The position numbers and the translations under genes were made by a program. From NCBI GenBank assembly GCA_963930655.1, contig OZ005617.1, forward strand, positions 2,048,501 through 2,112,500: a DNA stretch of 64,000 nt, in the 5' to 3' direction. Source of the DNA: Myrica gale (Eukaryota; Streptophyta; Magnoliopsida; Fagales; Myricaceae). Under the pieces are notes generated by a model. It was given only the letters and a program-made list of their open reading frames with translations. It had not been told where the DNA came from and ran no database searches. Shown here one piece after another: positions 9,612-19,281 of the stretch (positions are counted from its first letter, which is position 1; every line of letters starts with the position of its first letter).

Positions 9612-12600
9612 ATGGCTGAAGTCGCGGTGCTAGGAGCGCTTCTCTCGCCCCTCGCCAAACTCTTTTTCGACAAAATGGCATCGGGAGAGTTGATGGACTT
9701 CTTTCGGGGACGGAAATCCACTGCTAAACTCTTAAAGCAGTTGGAGATTGAATTGCTGTCCGTGAGTGCAGTGCTCGAAGATGCGGAGGACAAGCAAGTC
9801 ACACATCCTGATGTGAAAAAGTGGTTTAATGAGCTGAAAGATGCCGTGTATGACGCAGAGGACCTGCTGGATAAGATCGCCACCGAAGCCTTGGGACGCA
9901 AGTTGGATGCTGAATTTCAAGGCACTGCAATTACCAAGGTACGAAACGGCATCTCTACTTCTGTTAATCTTTTTGTCAAGGGGATAGATTCAGAAATAAA
10001 AGAGCTGCTTGAGACACTAGAATTTCTAGCAAAACAAAAGGATATTATTGGTCTAAGAGCAGGTGTTGGAGAGAAACTGCCAAAAAGTTTGCCTACGACT
10101 TCTCTGGTTGAAGAATCTAGTGTGTTTGGTAGGGATAATGACAAAAAGGAGATAATTAACCTACTGCTCCCAGATTGTGAGAGGGGTAACGAGACGTCTG
10201 TGATTGCAATAGTTGGCATGGGGGGTATCGGCAAGACCACCCTTGCTCAACTTGTATACAATGACAGCAGAGTGAGATTACATTTCAACCTTCAAGCATG
10301 GTTTTGTGTTTCGGAAGAATTTGATGAATCCACAATAAAGAAGTCAATTATAGAGGTAGTTACGAAATTGCCTTGTGAAATTAGGGATCCAGATCAGATT
10401 CAGGTGACACTACAGGAGAAATTGAAGGATAGGTTTTTTTTGCTTGTTTTAGATGATGTTTGGACTGAAAATCCTGTTCATCAAAAGTTCTTAAACGAGC
10501 TCTTGAGATATGGGGTTCGAGGAAGTAAGATCATCATAACAACACGCAATGAGAGTGTTGTCGCAGCGATGCATGTAATTGCAAGTCATCCTCTAGATGA
10601 GTTATCGGAGGAAAGTTGCTGGTCCCTCTTTAGAAAACACGCCTTCCACGACGATAGTAGCATTACCACACATCCAGAGCTAGAAGAACTAGGTCAAAAT
10701 ATTGTAAAAAAGTGTCAAGGTCTACCTTTAGCGATAAAGGCAATTGGAGATCTCTTGCGGTTAGAACGAGATGTCGAGAAATGGGATAAGATTTTGAAAA
10801 GCGAATTGTGGGATTTTCCGATTGACAAGACAGACATTCTTCCTGCTCTACGATTAAGCTATATGTATCTCCCCTCACATCTAAAGCGTTGCTTTTCTTA
10901 TTGTTCAATATTTCCCAAAGATTATGGTTTTGAAAAGGATCAGTTAGTTTTAATGTGGATGGGAGAAGGTTTCCTGCCCCAATCTAAAATCGAAACGATG
11001 GAAGAAATCGGCGATCGTTACTTCCTTGCTATTGTATCTAGATCATTGTTCCAACAATCAGGTGACGACAAACTACATTTTAGAATGCATGATCTTGTCC
11101 ATGATTTGGCAAAATCTGTAGCTGGACAATTTAGCTTTACGTTGGAGGGTCACAGTTCACACGAACTGGTGAAAAGGACTCGACATTTATCATTCTCCTG
11201 TGTAAGTTTGGGCAAATTTGAGAAGATTGATGAGTCTCTTCACCAGGCCAAGCAGTTGCGCACCTTCGTGGTTTTGGAATCATCGTCGTGGGCATTGCGG
11301 GAAGATGTGTTCCATAATTTAATACCGAGGCTAAGGTGCTTAAGGGTTCTCTCTCTCTCTAACAATCTGGATATAACTAATTTGCCTAATTCAATTGGAC
11401 AGATTAAACATCTACGTTATTTGGACTTCTCTTTCACAAGAATTAAGAGACTGCCCGATTCCATTTGTAAGTTACACAACTTGCAAACATTGAAGTTATT
11501 AGGGTGCGGATACCTCGTTGGATTGCCAAGAGATTTGTGGAGACTCATTCATTTACGTCATTTGGACATTGCTGAAACCGGGATAAAGGAGATGCCAACG
11601 AAATTGGGTAGTTTGAAATGTCTGCAGACGTTGACAGCTTTTGTCATTGGCAAGGGTAATGGCTCTTCCATTCGGGAGTTGCCAAACCTTAATGACATTC
11701 GAGGAACGCTTACTTTATTGCAGCTCCAAAATGTTGTACCTCCTAAGGATGCTAAGAATGCAGGCTTGAAGGATAAGAAGTACCTTGAGATTTTGGTGCT
11801 GGAATGGGATGGTACAACCCAAAGGTCAGACAGTGAAAGAACTGTACTAGAGCATCTTCGGCCCCATACAAGCTTGAAAAGTCTTTCTATCAAAGGCTAT
11901 GGCGGTGAATTTTTTCCAGATTGGGTAGAAGATCATCTGTCATTCTGTAATATAACTTCTCTTCATCTACGGGAGTGTAAATATATTCGCAGTTTGCCAC
12001 CTTTTGGTCAGCTCTGCTCTCTCAAGGAACTCTCTATTGTTGGTTTGGATGGAATTGTTACAGTGGGTCGTGAGTTTTATGGCAGTAGTACTGGTTCTAA
12101 TTCAATTCAGCCATTTAAAGGCCTGAAAATTCTCAGGTTCGAGAAGATGTTGGGGTGGGAGGAATGGTTATCTTTCAGTAGTGCTGAAAATGAAGGTGGA
12201 ACTTTTCCACATCTTAAAGAGCTCTGTATCAAGAATTGCCCTAAGCTAACAAAAGGGTTGCCCATCCATATTCCTTCTTTAGCCAAACTCGAGATTGATT
12301 CATGTCCGAAGCTGGTGGCTTCACTCCTAAGGAATCAATCAGAGGCAATGCCGAAAGATGTGCGCATTCTGTTACAGGAACTGCCGAATGGAAGGCGGAA
12401 GCTGGAAGTTAAAAGAGCGAATGAAGTGGCGTCCCTGAATGGAATTATGGACTCGAACAATGGTCTTCAAGAGTTAGAAATTGATCGGTGCTCCTCACTT
12501 ATGTCCTTTCCCTGGGGTGGTGGCACTTTGTCGGAAAAATCCATACGTATCTCTGAATCTCGGAACCTGGAGCTCCCAATAGACACAAACTCTTCCTCCC

Positions 12601-13397
12601 TTGAAACCTTGTGGTTGTGGGACAGCTGTGATTCTCTAAGGTCCTTTCCTTTGGAATTATTTCCAAAGCTTCGGGATTTAACATTTTATGATTGTCGCAA
12701 TCTGGAATGTCTTGCCGTTCCAGAGCACGATGATCGTGATTTGAAGATGATTTCAAACATACATATCAGGTATTGCAATAAATTTGCATCCTTTCCAAAA
12801 GGAGGATTGCGTGCCTCTAATCTTACATCGCTTGAGGTCAATCGTTTCAAGAGTCTGACGTTACTGCCTGACGAGATGGACCGACTCCTTCCGTCTCTTT
12901 TAACTTTGAGGATAGCATATTGTCCACAGATGGAGTCGTTTCCTGAAAGGGGATTGCCTTCCAATTTGAAGTCTCTTGCAATTTGGCATTGCGAAAAACT
13001 AACAGCCAACCGGATGGGATGGGGTCTGAAAGAGCTCTCCTCTCTTACAACATTCGAAATCTCTGGCGAATTTGAAGGTGTGACATCGTTCCCAGAGGCG
13101 GATTTCCTGCCCACCGGTTTGATCGACCTTCGCATTAGTCACTTTCGTGATTTGAAATTCTTGAACAAGAATGTTCAACATCTCACCTTTCTTGGGAATT
13201 TGTATATGGACGGGTGCAAAGAGCTCGAGCAAATGCCAGAAAAGGGCTTGCCCGCCTCCCTTTCATCTCTAGAAATCCACGGATGTCCTTTGCTGAAGAA
13301 ACAATGGAAAAGGAAAAGAGGAAAAGAATGGCTCAAGATTGCTCATGTCCCCGACATAAAAATTGATTGGGAGTCCATTCAAAACCTAAACGTTTAG
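9612..13397 (+). CDS. CC-NB-LRR disease resistance protein (RPP13-like 1 / R1-type CNL), 1261 aa
   Basis: This uninterrupted 1261-codon exon encodes a full-length CNL immune receptor. The Rx-type coiled coil covers about residues 1-140, with an EDVID-like stretch DAVYDAEDLLDKI near 78-90. The NB-ARC domain has a P-loop GMGGIGKTT (about 202-210), kinase-2 LLVLDDVW (about 277), an RNBS-B motif GSKIIITTR, GLPLAIKAIG (about 369) and MHDLVHDLA (about 492). More than twenty irregular leucine-rich repeats follow (about 540-1240). The C terminus, EWLKIAHVPDIKIDWE, is typical of this class. All nucleotide-binding motifs are intact, so the gene looks functional. Such proteins detect pathogen effectors at membranes or in the cytosol. 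It stands alone in the window with no neighbouring NLR fragment. Splice signals downstream of the stop suggest 3' UTR introns. Confidence 0.95.
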   Translation: MAEVAVLGALLSPLAKLFFDKMASGELMDFFRGRKSTAKLLKQLEIELLSVSAVLEDAEDKQVTHPDVKKWFNELKDAVYDAEDLLDKIATEALGRKLDAEFQGTAITKVRNGISTSVNLFVKGIDSEIKELLETLEFLAKQKDIIGLRAGVGEKLPKSLPTTSLVEESSVFGRDNDKKEIINLLLPDCERGNETSVIAIVGMGGIGKTTLAQLVYNDSRVRLHFNLQAWFCVSEEFDESTIKKSIIEVVTKLPCEIRDPDQIQVTLQEKLKDRFFLLVLDDVWTENPVHQKFLNELLRYGVRGSKIIITTRNESVVAAMHVIASHPLDELSEESCWSLFRKHAFHDDSSITTHPELEELGQNIVKKCQGLPLAIKAIGDLLRLERDVEKWDKILKSELWDFPIDKTDILPALRLSYMYLPSHLKRCFSYCSIFPKDYGFEKDQLVLMWMGEGFLPQSKIETMEEIGDRYFLAIVSRSLFQQSGDDKLHFRMHDLVHDLAKSVAGQFSFTLEGHSSHELVKRTRHLSFSCVSLGKFEKIDESLHQAKQLRTFVVLESSSWALREDVFHNLIPRLRCLRVLSLSNNLDITNLPNSIGQIKHLRYLDFSFTRIKRLPDSICKLHNLQTLKLLGCGYLVGLPRDLWRLIHLRHLDIAETGIKEMPTKLGSLKCLQTLTAFVIGKGNGSSIRELPNLNDIRGTLTLLQLQNVVPPKDAKNAGLKDKKYLEILVLEWDGTTQRSDSERTVLEHLRPHTSLKSLSIKGYGGEFFPDWVEDHLSFCNITSLHLRECKYIRSLPPFGQLCSLKELSIVGLDGIVTVGREFYGSSTGSNSIQPFKGLKILRFEKMLGWEEWLSFSSAENEGGTFPHLKELCIKNCPKLTKGLPIHIPSLAKLEIDSCPKLVASLLRNQSEAMPKDVRILLQELPNGRRKLEVKRANEVASLNGIMDSNNGLQELEIDRCSSLMSFPWGGGTLSEKSIRISESRNLELPIDTNSSSLETLWLWDSCDSLRSFPLELFPKLRDLTFYDCRNLECLAVPEHDDRDLKMISNIHIRYCNKFASFPKGGLRASNLTSLEVNRFKSLTLLPDEMDRLLPSLLTLRIAYCPQMESFPERGLPSNLKSLAIWHCEKLTANRMGWGLKELSSLTTFEISGEFEGVTSFPEADFLPTGLIDLRISHFRDLKFLNKNVQHLTFLGNLYMDGCKELEQMPEKGLPASLSSLEIHGCPLLKKQWKRKRGKEWLKIAHVPDIKIDWESIQNLNV

Positions 13398-15631
13398 CAA
13401 GAGTCCGCACTTTCTGCTACTGCATCTGCGCCAGAGACAACAATTTGACCAGCTAATTGAACTCCAAGGTATGTGCTCTTTTCCATCGGATAATTTTGAG
13501 TATCCTCCTCTCAATTCTCGTTCTCATTCTTTTATACATGTGGCTTGCTAGGATTTTCATTCCTTGTTATTTCTCGTTTAATGTTTTTATTTTAATCCTT
13601 CCGTCTCATTAATCTCATTAATTGTAAGGAGAAAATTTTCCCATTACCAGAGTTTAGAAGATTGAAGAGCCATCGGATTGCAATACAGAAAGCAGAGGCC
13701 GGCTTTTATGATCTGTTATCTTTTGAGCAACCTTGCACCACTGTTGTCCATTTCACCAGATGGCAGATGGAGATCTTCTTATCATGTTTTTGTCCCTTGG
13801 TATGTGCTTTTGGGCAGAATGAATCAGTTGTTTGAAAAGAGGCTAGTTCTTGAGTTTTCTTCAAGTAACAATCTTTTTTTTATTAGCGGATTACAAGTCT
13901 CTGATCTTGAAATCTTTGACAGAAGCTTGCTATGACTATTTATTTTCTTCCTGACACTCGTATGTTCATGTCATTGATAGAGACAACTCCTTGTGGAATA
14001 ATGCCAAGGCAATGAAAATCTTTTCTTGCTGATCAGGTAGAGACATTGTGAAGTTCAAGTGAGCTCTGAATCATTTAATATATATATATATATATATATC
14101 AATATGATACATGTTTCTCACGCATTCACAGTAAGAGGTCAAGAGGCATACATCTCAGTACCCTTGCTCAGCAGCGTGTGGAGTCTGGGGCTGATAATTG
14201 TTGGAAGGGAAGCAGCTTTTCTTCTTCGAGCCCATTCCTGATGAATGGCTTCATGCAATCCTGTATTCGACAAGTAGTCAAACTGCCTGATGAGATGTCT
14301 TTGCTTGAACAATTGACATAGAATAAATTTGCCTTGATTTGAGTCCAGATCATCAGGTGCCAGAGATAACTTTTGCTTGCAACCCCATGGAGAGAGCAGA
14401 ATAATTTTCACATCAAATAGGCTGTTATTTAACTTATTTTATCAGTTCCTTTGGTACCCGTTGTACAGCAATGAGCATGGCAGTGAGTATGGACCATGAA
14501 TGTATACTAGTGGCCATTAGGGATCGAATAAATATTGTTTTCTTTCCATGTTTACAATATATGAAGAAAAGACAAAAGAAAGAATTTTTCTTTTTTTCAA
14601 CAACTATAAAATATCTCTTACCTACTCGTTGCGGCATTCCCTTACCCAGATTTTTTTTGTTAAAAGAAATTAAATCATATATTATTCTCTGTTTATGACT
14701 TTCTGATATTAAGAACTATCCTTAGCCCCACTTCACTACCTTGTATCGCTTGAAGTAAGATTCAGGGATATTGTGAGCAGAAAGCAGAGATGCGTACACA
14801 GACAACTAGAGCTTCAACATCTTCGGACACTTCTGTGGGACATTTGACTATGGAATTGGTGGATTGAGCAATATGACACTAGATTTGTTTCGAGGTGAGA
14901 GACGTTGTCCAAAAGACTAGTTGTGCACATGAAGTCTTTAGGAACGTTGATCAGAAACAATGTTCAGACAAGGTTATGGTCTTATCCTATGGGTCGAAAC
15001 ATCTTCTACCATCTTTTAACCCTCAAAAAGTGATCTAAAACAAAACCCATACCATACATGCTAAATCCAGCCCAGCACCGTCACTAGAGACCCTACCATT
15101 TCTTGCTAGTTACTACGTACCAAGAAGGCAGCCAGATTAATCACTAATAAATCACACACGATCGAAGTGTGGAGTCTACTTTGGATTACATTTCATTGTA
15201 TTCTTCGACGTATTCTCTAATCATATAACTGGAGCAAATGAGATAGTACGGTTGGGCATTCAGAGCTGCTACGCAGTAGACTTGGACAAAATCGAGTTTG
15301 ATGGAGTTTATTGAATTTTGAAAGATGCTTCTTTGTTTTGGGCCTATTTTAAAAGTCCAGGAAGGGATAGATATATCGTCGTTGCGTGGCTTCAGCAATG
15401 ACCCTAAGAGAATCAAAAAGTAAAGAATGACGGAAAAAAAAAACGCAAAAGTGAAATTGGGTTCCTGATCGATGAGATTGTTTAGTTTAACGGCAAAGAT
15501 TACATTTGCACGATAACGTGAAAACAATAGGCTACAGCCTATCACTTCTTCCTCCACCTGACACGAGTGGATAGAATTGGGAGCGCAAGTAAAGCAGAGT
15601 TCTCTGAGTTCAGTTTCTCTGAAACTCAGCT
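13398..15631. other. Intergenic region between NLR and LTD
   Basis: The stretch probably contains the NLR 3' UTR (possibly spliced) and the LTD promoter and 5' UTR. A (TA)n microsatellite lies near 14078-14098. ORFs at 13678-13935, 14471-14698 and 15186-15557 show no recognisable domain and are treated as chance frames. Confidence 0.45.
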
Positions 15632-16532
15632 ATGGCCTCAATCCCATGTACTGGCCATTTATACTTTACCTTCAAGCCCTCCACTTATCCTTCTTCTCCT
15701 TCCAAATTCAGCAACCAGTTCCGGGGTGTCCAGAATAAGCTGGGATGGGTCAGACGCTCTGGACTTGGGCCCTCCAACGGCTCTAGAGCCAAGTGCTGGT
15801 TCAAGTTTGGAAAAAATGGTGTTGATGCCGAAGGTGCTGGCATTTATGGAAGCCAATCCCGTGAAGACTACGACAGAGATGATGTTGAACAGGTTTTTTT
15901 TCTTTTTCACCCCCTTTGAACTTCCTCTATCAACATGTATATCCTTTCGAGTATGCGGTTGTATTTTCATGTCTGCATTTAGCTATTAGAGAGATAATAG
16001 TTTATATCTGTCAAAGAGCCTTTTTTAGAGAAAGGTGGTTTCAATTTCAAGGAAATAGACACTGAATGTCAACAGGTTGTTGCTAGCTTGGTAAAGGTAA
16101 GTTTGGAAATGGAGAATAATTGGGTTTCATTTTTATGACCTCGAAGATTTATGTAAAATTTAGTTCAAAGGATTCTGCTGTTGATCAATAGTAAACTTTT
16201 TTACTTGTGAAGCAAAATTGTCTCAATTACAACCACAACGAGAGGTTAATTTCTGACAACGTTCTGCTTTACAGTATTTTAATTACATGGGAATGCTTGC
16301 TGTGGAGGGCTCATATGATAAGATGAATGCTCTTTTAAGCCAAAACATTCACCCGGTGGACATCTTATTGCTGATGGCTGCCACAGAAGGTGACAAGCCG
16401 AAAATTGAAGAGTTGCTGAGAGCTGGAGCTAGTTACACTGTCAAGGACGCAGATGGACGGACTGCACTCGATAGGGCTGCTAGTGATGAAGTCAAGGACT
16501 TCATTCTTAGTTTCTCAGTTCAGAAGGCTTGA
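15632..16532 (+). CDS. LTD: LTD / GDC1: chloroplast ankyrin protein for LHCP translocation
   Basis: Two exons, 15632-15892 and 16275-16532, join in phase 0 (donor CAG|GTTTTT, acceptor TTTACAG|TATTTT) to give 172 aa. The N-terminal ~60 residues are Ser/Pro/Arg-rich, a chloroplast transit peptide. The mature part, DVEQ-YFNYMGMLAVEG...NIHPVDILLLMAATEG...LRAGASYTVKDADGRTALDRA, is diagnostic of LTD (LHCP TRANSLOCATION DEFECT, also GDC1). LTD receives light-harvesting proteins at the inner envelope and passes them to the chloroplast SRP. Its ankyrin unit is DKPKIEELLRAGASYTVKDADGRTALDRA. A possible extra 21-base exon at 16076-16096 has good splice sites and keeps frame. It is not expected from the family and is left out. 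The gene looks intact. Confidence 0.92.
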
Positions 16533-16649
16533 ATTAAATAGAATTTTCCTATGCTGATGATTGTTTTTTAGGGGAATATCAGTCTGAATGCTTAGCTTCT
16601 TTTCATAGTGGTAAATTTGATGTGCAAGTAATGTCATTCAATGGTCAGG

Positions 16650-17250
16650 CTGTATCCCAGTTGGTATCACCCACCAATTCACTAGTTTTGAGGTTAGGAG
16701 TTCAAGTCAGGACATGAGTTGAAATCTGTCGGCGAAAGTAAAGTCTGACCTTGAGCCTAGTGGATAGGATTGAGACTGACTGGTAGTCATGTTGCGTAGA
16801 TAAATAAAAAAAATGAATAGTTGAGGAATGCAATAGGTTAATTTTTCCATAGAGATCCCAGTTGGTATCGCCCATCAATTCACTAGTTCTAAGGTCAGGA
16901 ATTCGAGTCAGGACATAAGTTGAAATCATTGGCAAAAGTAAAGCCTGACCTTGAGCTTAGTGGATAGGATTGAAACTGATTGGTATTCTTGTTGCGAAGA
17001 TAAATAAAAAAGGGTATACAATAGGTTAATTTTTCCAGTCATGAAGATGCCTAAGTTGAGGAATACAATAGGTTAATTTTTCCATAGAGATCCCAGTTGG
17101 TATCGCCCATCAATTCACTAGTTCTAAGGTCAGGAGTTCGAGTCAGGACATAACTTGAAATCGTTGGCAAAAGTAAAGCCTGACCTTGAGCTTAGTAGAT
17201 AGGATTGAAACTGACTGGTATTCTTGTTGCCAAGATAAATAAAAAATTGA
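16650..17250. repeat. Three tandem copies of a tRNA-derived SINE-like unit
   Basis: Copies lie at about 16650-16811, 16851-17011 and 17087-17246. Each has an A-box-like start (atcccagttggtat, near the consensus TRGCNNAGYNGG). About 40 bases on comes a B box (GAGTTCGAGTC or close), and each ends in 'gataaataaaaaa'. Between and after them recurs the same flank ('caataggttaatttttccat' + 'agagatc'), at about 16828, 17066 and 17268. The array therefore arose at least partly by tandem duplication rather than by three independent insertions. The orientation of transcription would be plus. Confidence 0.75.
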
Positions 17251-17297
17251 ACAGTTGAAGGAATGCAATTGGTTAATTTTTCCATAGAGATCTCTGC

Positions 17298-18171
17298 TAT
17301 TTTTTTTTTTTATCAAGACGTCAAAAGCTTACAATAAGAGATGACTAACTACAAGCTATGGGGGATCTGAACCTTCATATTCCCAGGTCAGATCTTCAAA
17401 ATGCTCAGGAATTACGGGGTGGCTTCCATTGCTAAAAATGGAGGCAGCCCAACGAGCTAAAGTGTGCACAACACAATTTGCACTACAATACACATGTTGA
17501 ATTTTCCAGTCACGAAGATGCCTAAGCTGAGCATGGATCTCTTCAACGGTATGGTGAAACTCCCAATAAGTCCTCTTTGGATAGCTCTGTACAGCTTTAA
17601 CTGCATTTTCTGAATCACTTTCCAAAATAAAAGAGTGGATGCCTCTATTTGATACTTCTTCAACCCCCAACTTCAAGGCATTTAGCTCACCCTCCAAAGG
17701 GGACATCGCAGCTAGTTTCCTCACCGACATTCCTAGACAAGCTCCTTTGTTGTCTCTTATTACAGCAGCTACCACAACAAAATCAGTCCTAACTGCCACA
17801 TCCACATTTATCTTGATAGATTCCGGAGGTGGAGCTTTCCACGGGATAGATTTGGGAGCTGAAAGTTGTATTTGCCAAGCATTCCAGTGGTCCCAACTAA
17901 CCTTGGAGACTTGTCGAGACAAGCAAAGAATGTCATCCCTTATACCTGTATGGAGCAATTTGTTTCTGCTCATCCACAATAGATCCAGAGAATTTGCTGC
18001 AAATAGCTGGAAATGCAACTGCTCCTCAACTGGAATACCCAACACTTGACAGGGATCCAAAATAATCTTAATCCAGTCTCTGACCTCTAGATCCGAGAAA
18101 GCTTGGATGTTTAGCTGCCACGGACACAGTCTTACATAAGATATGTTCTGAACAAGAAAATTCCGCATCAA
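17298..18171 (-). pseudogene. LINE fragment: RNase H-like 3' end of a non-LTR retrotransposon
   Basis: The minus-strand ORF (271 codons, 18171-17356) carries the C-terminal part of a plant L1-type element: a ...LDLLWMSRNKLLHTG segment, then an RNase H (RVT_3) domain. The acidic residues are in place: INVDVAV, PLEGELNALKLGV (glutamate in the usual position) and LESDSENAVKAV. The 3' end is followed, in element orientation, by a poly(A) tract (poly-T at 17298-17310 on plus). The reverse transcriptase and endonuclease are absent, so it is a 5'-truncated copy and cannot move by itself. It lies between LTD and LCNP. Confidence 0.8.
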
Positions 18172-19281
18172 AAATTAAAACTATTCTTTTAGGCACCGCA
18201 CAAGTTCTGTTATAACGAGGAACTGGTGCTTTTGATAAGAGCTATTCCGGTTGCCTCTGAAGAATCCTAGCGCATGATGGTGGCTTCCAATCAATCAACG
18301 CAAGTGTGGACTGCGAAGATAATAGGCTGTCTCAGCAAATCAACCCCGAAGCAACCGTGTAAAAAATGCATTAGCCTCAGCCTTACTCTGCTCTACCTCC
18401 AGACGGAAACTACCAAGGCCCCATAGCAGAAACTAACAGAAAGGAAACCTCATACGATGAATGATATAGCACTTACTATCGGACATTCGAACCAATCCTG
18501 CCACATTTGGCAAAATATCTCTGATGAAGTTAATGACAACGGCTATAACGAAGAAGGCATAGCAAAAACAATACCCAGTAGTCCGGCAAGACTGAAATTG
18601 CTTGAAGAGCTAAGTATTGCAGACCCGCTATCACAGCAAGCATAGAGCCCCAAATCACAATAATGTGTATGAAATAAAGTATTAAAGAAGCTATAATGCA
18701 GCCAAATGAATTCCCAGCGACTCTGGCAGCGTATATTATTGGCTCCAGCCCATGCTGCAAACTGCAAAGATGTACGTGGACGCCTTACAGAAACTAAATA
18801 CTGGAAAATCGATCTGGCATAAACTAGAAAAATGAGTGTCACTATCATGTTTAATGCTAATAACGAGACCAATTTTTTTTACCAATCACATTGGATCTAG
18901 ATCTTAGAGCAAATTTAGACATGAATTTGAGCAATGACCAAGGCATGTTGACTGGAGTTTGTGCAAATTGCAGAGAACTCTGGAGTTCCTGGCAGAGTCC
19001 GATAAAAGTGTCAGGGTGTGATAAGGATTGGTCTGAAGTAGTTCTTGTATTATATGTAGCCTTTAGTCTCCCTAGATGCTGACCTCAGTAGCCGTGGGCA
19101 GAGCCAGTAAAATGACAATATCACAAATCCGTTCTTTCATTACTCCGAAGTCTCTGATGTCTCTGTATACATTGGTTATATATAGAAAGAAAGTAAGCAA
19201 TCCACATCTATAGGGTCTGTGGCATATCCTCTTGCTCCATCTAAGGCACAAAAGCACACCGCAATTTACTGAACCTGATAA
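18172..19281. other. Region between LINE fragment and LCNP, includes LCNP 3' UTR
   Basis: No recognisable gene was found. Two overlapping minus-strand ORFs (18872-18543 and 18760-18530) encode hydrophobic segments but in different frames. They might be a decayed membrane-protein fragment or chance. The part next to 19281 should be the LCNP 3' UTR. Confidence 0.35.

Noticed and set aside
9500-13232. Several minus-strand ORFs opposite the NLR gene
   Set aside because: They are shadows of the 1261-codon NLR exon; none has a recognisable motif.
15186-15557. Minus-strand ORF of 123 aa upstream of LTD
   Set aside because: It has no domain, an unusual composition and lies in the expected LTD promoter region.
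16076-16096. Possible 21-nt in-frame microexon in LTD
   Set aside because: Splice sites look acceptable, but joining DVEQ directly to YFNYMG gives the arrangement I know for LTD; transcripts would be needed.
18530-18872. Overlapping hydrophobic minus-strand ORFs that could be a membrane-protein gene
   Set aside because: The two hydrophobic stretches are in different frames, with no recognised motif and no convincing splice site to join them. It may be a decayed fragment or chance.
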